Shown here in pieces: positions 60,027 through 64,000 of a stretch of 64,000 nucleotides of DNA. Within the stretch, counting starts at the first letter, position 1. Each line of letters opens with the position of its first letter. Made by a program: the position numbers and the translations under genes. The DNA is from Deferribacteres bacterium (lineage in GTDB: Bacteria > Zhuqueibacterota > Zhuqueibacteria > Zhuqueibacterales > Geothermadaptataceae), in assembly GCA_020633675.1 (NCBI GenBank), contig JACKDE010000001.1:1178001-1242000 (forward strand), given 5' to 3'. The notes beneath the pieces were generated by a model that saw only the letters and a list, made by a program, of their open reading frames with translations, searched no databases and had not been told where the DNA came from.

Positions 60027-61145
60027 TCACGTTGTTTTGTTGTTTAAAAATTGTTCAAATGCGCGCAACGCAGCTGGCATATTTTTGCGGCCGAATCCGA
60101 TGCGAAAATGACGATTTCCGCAATCATACATCGTTGACGGCAGCAGCAGGACGCCGCTTCGCGTCACAACATCGTGGCAAAACTTTTCGCTGTCCTGTGG
60201 CGGCAGCAGGGTGGGGAAGGCGATACAGCCTGCTTTTGGTTTCTGCCAGTCAAATTGTTCGTGGTATTTTTCGAAAAATGCAGTGAGGTGGCTGAGATTC
60301 TGGCGAATGATTGCAGCATTTCTGCTCAAAATGGCTTCCTTGTTGCCCAATGCGATTGTCGCCAGTAATTCTGACGGCGCGCTGTTGCAAATAGTGGTGT
60401 AATCTTTAAAGGCTCTGAGCCGATCCATCAAGGCGGTATCATGGGTCGCAATCCAGCCGATACGCAGACCCGCCAATCCGAATGCTTTCGACATCACGCC
60501 GAGGGAGACGGCTTTTTCGTACAGATCACAGGCCGCGGGCAATCGGTCAGATGAATCGTACTCCAGAAAACGATACACTTCATCGGAAAAGAGATATATA
60601 TCGTGTGCCCGGGCAAGCGCGATGACGTGCCGAAATTCGGCTTGGGACATCAGGTAGCCGGTAGGATTGTGCGGACAATTGATGATTATAGCACGAGTGC
60701 TTTTGCGAATAGCTGATTCGAGAAAGTCGAGATTGAGCGCCCAGCCGTTTGCCTCCTGTGCGGGCCAAAACGTCAGGTCACACCCGAGCGCAGCCGCAAT
60801 TTGGTGCAGCGATTGATATCCCGGCCAATGTACAATAGCATGATCGCCGGGCTGCAAGGCGATGTGCATAAAGTTGAAAATCGCTTCCTCAGCTCCAGCA
60901 TGCACCAAAATTTGATCGGGTAACGTGTTTGTATAGAGCGTCGAAATCGCTTCGCGCAGCGCCGGGTGTCCATTCGATTCGGTGTAGCCTAACCATAAAT
61001 CCTGTAATTGCTTGTTGGCGCTTTCATGAAGCTGCAGCAATTCGCGTACGGAAAATGATTCGCAGTCCGAGCTTGAAAGCAGGTAGGGTACTTCAAATTC
61101 ATAGCGGGCAAAATAACGTTCGAGCTTGAAATCAGGAAGTTGCAT
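60027..61145 (-). CDS. PLP-dependent aminotransferase, class I/II
   Basis: A 372-residue fold-type I enzyme. WLGYTESNGHPALREAISTL binds the substrate side. IIINCPHNPTGYLM and YLFSDEVYRFLEY hold the PLP-contacting asparagine and aspartate. The Schiff-base lysine is in MSKAFGLAGLRIGW, and FRIGFGRKNMP carries the carboxylate-binding arginine. The specific amino acid is unknown. It is convergent with the small membrane protein and divergent from mobA. Confidence 0.92.
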   Translation of the reverse strand: MQLPDFKLERYFARYEFEVPYLLSSSDCESFSVRELLQLHESANKQLQDLWLGYTESNGHPALREAISTLYTNTLPDQILVHAGAEEAIFNFMHIALQPGDHAIVHWPGYQSLHQIAAALGCDLTFWPAQEANGWALNLDFLESAIRKSTRAIIINCPHNPTGYLMSQAEFRHVIALARAHDIYLFSDEVYRFLEYDSSDRLPAACDLYEKAVSLGVMSKAFGLAGLRIGWIATHDTALMDRLRAFKDYTTICNSAPSELLATIALGNKEAILSRNAAIIRQNLSHLTAFFEKYHEQFDWQKPKAGCIAFPTLLPPQDSEKFCHDVVTRSGVLLLPSTMYDCGNRHFRIGFGRKNMPAALRAFEQFLNNKTT

Positions 61146-61216
61146 ATCTGGCCTTTCAGGGTATAGACAAATATTATTTGTTGTGCAAAACTACATCATT
61201 GATCGGAATTATTAAA

Positions 61217-61801
61217 ATGAAAATAGACGTAGCCATTTTAGCAGGTGGGCGCTCCTCCAGGATGGGGACTGACAAGGCTGTGCTGGAAGTGGATGGCCAG
61301 ACAATGATTGCGCGCGTGCTCGAAGCCGCACGTGCAGTTTCAGAGCGGCTTTTTGTGGTCAGCAACGACGCCGAAAAGCACGCATTCCTGGGCGTGCCAA
61401 TCTTTTCGGATGAGATCAAAAATGTGGGGCCGATAGGTGGGATTTATACTGCACTGCAGCATTGCCATACTTCGCACTGCCTGGTGGTTGCGTGTGACTT
61501 GCCTTTTCTGAATGCGCCTGCTTTGCAGCGATTAATTGAAGACTGCGATGGACAGCTTATATGTGCGGCGAAGTCTGCGCGTGGTTTGGAGCCGCTTTGT
61601 GCCATTTACGCAAAAGCCTGCCTCCCGTTCATCGAGCAGAGTATTATCAAAAAGCAGCTGTCGCTGCAAGTTTTATTTCGCGAATTGCAGACCCAATGCG
61701 TCGATTTGCAGGATGTGCCGGAAAGGACTTTTCTGAATGTAAATACAGCAGCAGATTTAAACAAGGCTCGCGAACGCGGGATGAAAACATGCAAACATTG
61801 A
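61217..61801 (+). CDS. mobA: Molybdenum cofactor guanylyltransferase
   Basis: A 194-residue nucleotidyltransferase. It begins MKIDVAILAGGRSSRMGTDK, the GTP-binding loop with the catalytic lysine. GPIGGIYTALQHC and VACDLPFLNAP follow, and it ends FLNVNTAADLNKA. MobA attaches GMP to molybdopterin. The ATG at 61217 directly precedes the conserved loop, so the longer frame is rejected. No other molybdopterin gene is in the window. Confidence 0.92.
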   Translation: MKIDVAILAGGRSSRMGTDKAVLEVDGQTMIARVLEAARAVSERLFVVSNDAEKHAFLGVPIFSDEIKNVGPIGGIYTALQHCHTSHCLVVACDLPFLNAPALQRLIEDCDGQLICAAKSARGLEPLCAIYAKACLPFIEQSIIKKQLSLQVLFRELQTQCVDLQDVPERTFLNVNTAADLNKARERGMKTCKH

Positions 61802-61810
61802 CAAGGTGCC

Positions 61811-62671
61811 ATGAAGAGTAAATTTTTTAATAAATTGAAAATGTTCATTTTGCCGCTTTCAACAGGATTTCTGTGTGTTTTGGTGGCGATTTCACCATTA
61901 CTCGCCCAGCAAAAAACTTCAATCGGTTTCAATCCGCTAAAGCATTTAACGAAGATGCCGGGCTGGCTGGTTCAAACTGAAGGCAAAGCTTTTAAAAAGG
62001 AGAATGCCAAAAAATATGGCATCGCAGCCGGCGCGATCGTAGCAGCCTATTTTTTTGATGACAATGTTGACCGGTTTTTTAAGCAAAAACAGCGTTTCCC
62101 TGATACAGCGCATTTTTTTGATAAAACCGGCCACTTGTTGAACCAGACCTTGTGGACAGGCTTTTACATGGCCGGTATGGTCGCGCAAAACGAAAAGCTG
62201 GTCAGTGCCGGCCAGGCCATGATTGTCGCTGAGCTGGGCGCTAATCTGCTCGGTGGCGCGCTGTGGTTTGGCCTTGGTCGAGAACGCCCGGGCACAGCTC
62301 CAGATCACCACACGTTTCATCCGTTCGACACCGACAATCTCGATCTTGCCTTCCCGCCGTTCAAAGTCCTGCCGTCCTTTCCATCGTCGCATGTCTCTGG
62401 CAATTTCAGCATTGCCACGGTGCTGGCGCGCTATTACGGCTTTAAGGCAGGTTTGCCAATGTTTCTTTTTGGAACTGCCACCGGTTTTTCCCGTATTGCG
62501 CGCCAGGGCCATTATTTATCGGATATTATTGGCGGCGCGTTCCTGGGAACCATTTTCGGGATTGCAGCAACGGAGGTCGTCCCACGCGAGAAGAACTTTC
62601 TTGGCAATGTGATGATTATGCCGCAGCTGGGAGGCAGAGCGCAAGGCATCGTTGTACGCTATGCTTTTTAA
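61811..62671 (+). CDS. PAP2-family phosphatase
   Basis: A 286-residue protein with an N-terminal signal or anchor (about residues 12-31). The three PAP2 signatures are WFGLGRERPGT, LPSFPSSHVSGN and FSRIARQGHYLSDIIGGAFL. Family members dephosphorylate lipid phosphates such as phosphatidic acid or undecaprenyl pyrophosphate at the membrane. The C-terminus (GNVMIMPQLGGRAQGIVVRY) looks like a beta-strand that might contact the outer membrane. It follows mobA by nine bases. Confidence 0.9.
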   Translation: MKSKFFNKLKMFILPLSTGFLCVLVAISPLLAQQKTSIGFNPLKHLTKMPGWLVQTEGKAFKKENAKKYGIAAGAIVAAYFFDDNVDRFFKQKQRFPDTAHFFDKTGHLLNQTLWTGFYMAGMVAQNEKLVSAGQAMIVAELGANLLGGALWFGLGRERPGTAPDHHTFHPFDTDNLDLAFPPFKVLPSFPSSHVSGNFSIATVLARYYGFKAGLPMFLFGTATGFSRIARQGHYLSDIIGGAFLGTIFGIAATEVVPREKNFLGNVMIMPQLGGRAQGIVVRYAF

Positions 62672-62746
62672 ATAATTCGATAATGTGCTGGAGTTCCCAG
62701 GTGCGCATTGCGGCAGTACATTTGACCGGCAATGGTCATGAACTTG

Positions 62747-62775
62747 TTGATTTTGCGGAGCCGCATCGCTATATT
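62747..62775 (+). promoter_or_regulatory. Promoter of the lipoprotein gene at 62811
   Basis: TTGATT (62747-62752) and TATATT (62770-62775) are separated by 17 bases. The leader would be about 30 bases and contains the ribosome-binding site GGAGGAAGG. Confidence 0.6.
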
Positions 62776-62810
62776 GACCGCCTAATAATGCAAATCACGG
62801 AGGAAGGTAA

Positions 62811-64000
62811 GTGCGAATAAAGAGCCTGTCCAGGTACTTTTTGACTGGATTGTCAGCATTGTGTGTTTTGTGCAGCGTGGGCTGCGGCGGCACTTCCTTT
62901 CAAAAAAAGCCTGCCATTCCGGACGATCGCCAACCCATTCCGGAGCCGAAAACCCAACACATTAATATCGCGGCTGACATCATTGCTAAACAGTTTGCTG
63001 ATCAACTTGAGCAATCGCTGGATTTATCCCGCCAACTGCGCAATCTGACCGGCAAGCGTAAGCAGGCTTACAATATCGATTCATTTGGTGAAGTCCCGAA
63101 TTCGAGTTGGTTTACCAATCGCAATGCGCACGAAAGGCTCTCCGTGGATGAAGTCAGGCGCGGTCCGGATACCGAGACCGGGCCACCTGCAACTGGGACA
63201 TGGACCGTGATCCGTGCGAAAACCGAGGGCGTGACCCCGGGCTTCCACATCGAAGATAGCCGTGGCGAAAAGTATGTGATGAAATTCGATCCGAAAGGCT
63301 ATTCAGAACTGGCAACCGGCGCGGAGTTGGTTGGCACAAAGCTGTTCCATGCTGCTGGCTATAATGTGCCTGAAAATTATTTGGTCTGGTTTGATCCGTC
63401 TGTGCTAAAGATCGGTAGTAATGTCGAAATCACCGATAAAGAAGGCAGGCAGCGCCTGATGCAGACGAGCGATTTACAAGAGATTCTTGAGCGTATTGAG
63501 AAGCAGTCGGATGGCCGCATCCGCGCGGTTGCCAGCCGCTACGTTCGAGGCAAACTCAAAGGCCCATTTTATTATATCGGTACGCGTGACGACGATCCGA
63601 ACGATTTTATCCCACACCAGCATCGCCGCGAGTTGCGCGGTCTGCGCGTGATGGCTGCCTGGCTGAATCATTTCGACACCAAGGCCAACAATACCCTGGA
63701 TGTGTACGATCCAGCTGGCTTTATCAAGCATTATTTGATCGATTTCGGATCCACGCTCGGCAGTCAAGGTGACGAGCCTATGCCGCCTTACATCGGTTAT
63801 GAAGAAAGTGTCGATATCCACGAAATTCTGAAGAGTACGGCCTCGCTTGGCATGTTTGTTGAGCCATGGGAAAAGGTGGGTGGCATTACATATCCAGCCA
63901 TCGGTCACTACAGGTCGTATGATTTCAAGCCGGAACGTTACAAATTTATCTTGCCTAATCCTGCTTTTGAACTAATGACCCATCGCGATGGCTATTGGGG
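62811..64000 (+). CDS. Lipoprotein with a kinase-like catalytic motif (C-terminus beyond window)
   Basis: At least 396 residues, running off the right edge. It starts at a GTG after a strong GGAGGAAGG site. The signal ends with the lipobox CSVGC. Residues about 135-330 contain MAAWLNHFDTKANNTLDVYD and YLIDFGSTLG, which resemble the catalytic loop (H-x-D-x-K-x-x-N) and metal motif (D-F-G) of protein or HipA/PI-kinase-type enzymes. FHIEDSRGEKYVMKFDPKGY resembles a nucleotide-binding lysine strand. The lipoprotein signal would place it outside the cytoplasm, where ATP is scarce. The family is not recognised with certainty. Confidence 0.75.
   Translation, partial: MRIKSLSRYFLTGLSALCVLCSVGCGGTSFQKKPAIPDDRQPIPEPKTQHINIAADIIAKQFADQLEQSLDLSRQLRNLTGKRKQAYNIDSFGEVPNSSWFTNRNAHERLSVDEVRRGPDTETGPPATGTWTVIRAKTEGVTPGFHIEDSRGEKYVMKFDPKGYSELATGAELVGTKLFHAAGYNVPENYLVWFDPSVLKIGSNVEITDKEGRQRLMQTSDLQEILERIEKQSDGRIRAVASRYVRGKLKGPFYYIGTRDDDPNDFIPHQHRRELRGLRVMAAWLNHFDTKANNTLDVYDPAGFIKHYLIDFGSTLGSQGDEPMPPYIGYEESVDIHEILKSTASLGMFVEPWEKVGGITYPAIGHYRSYDFKPERYKFILPNPAFELMTHRDGYW

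Overview
The window is about 64 kb of bacterial chromosome with 52 gene calls on both strands. It looks like a Gram-negative member of the FCB-type lineages, close to candidate phylum KSB1 or Calditrichota. The evidence is two large secreted enzymes ending in the NYPNPFNP-type (T9SS type A / FlgD-like) C-terminal domain, a PorV/PorQ-like barrel protein, an LptE lipoprotein, an Mla lipid-transport operon, Tat and lipoprotein signals, and a sigma-54 activator. The phylum is inferred from gene content only.

Layout. 0-1.5 kb: an HHH-domain secreted protein (cut by the window edge), a PorV-like barrel and a DUF3467 protein. 1.8-10.4 kb: polA overlaps an RsbU-like phosphatase; then come an RsbW-like kinase, an RsbV/MlaB-like STAS protein and mlaE-mlaF-mlaD plus an auxiliary lipoprotein, ending at a strong terminator. 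10.4-20.4 kb (minus strand): two paralogous STAS proteins around a small membrane-anchored protein, a pentapeptide-repeat protein, a DUF5060-type glycosidase, a heparinase-like lyase, and small membrane proteins including a 58-residue one.

20.4-23.2 kb holds no convincing protein gene. It carries two successive arrays of structured repeats: four copies of family A (a GGGTGGC/GCCACCC hairpin followed by a G-rich run) and three full copies of family B (a 112-115 nt element closed by GGCGAAG/CTTCGCC). One B copy is split by a hairpin-forming insertion. This is the most unusual part of the window and the best candidate for an undescribed RNA or repeat system.

23.2-29.5 kb (minus strand): a sensory cluster of a NarL-type regulator, a hybrid histidine kinase, a PAS-HisKA_2 kinase and a FIST sensor. 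The gap between the two kinases carries a candidate sigma-54-driven small RNA on the plus strand. 30-42.7 kb: PpiD-like foldase, uvrB-purD, a sugar epimerase, a sigma-54 activator, lptE, a TPR protein, an M24 peptidase, a glycosyltransferase and a lipoprotein. 42.9-45.3 kb: a small accessory islet with a VapBC toxin-antitoxin pair, a GNAT acetyltransferase and a GIY-YIG protein. 45.4-64 kb: peptidases (DPP IV-like S9, Tat-exported M24, M61-PDZ), a DUF6090-like pseudogene, an MFS-PlsC fusion, cupin, penicillin acylase, aminotransferase, mobA, PAP2 phosphatase and, at the edge, a lipoprotein with a kinase-like motif.

Together the genes point to envelope maintenance (Mla, LptE, PpiD, MFS-PlsC), extracellular polysaccharide and peptide breakdown, and signalling by partner switching and two-component systems. 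Promoters of the TTGACA-17-TATAAT type are visible upstream of polA, uvrB, vapBC and the last gene. Several genes lack a Shine-Dalgarno sequence, whereas others have strong ones.
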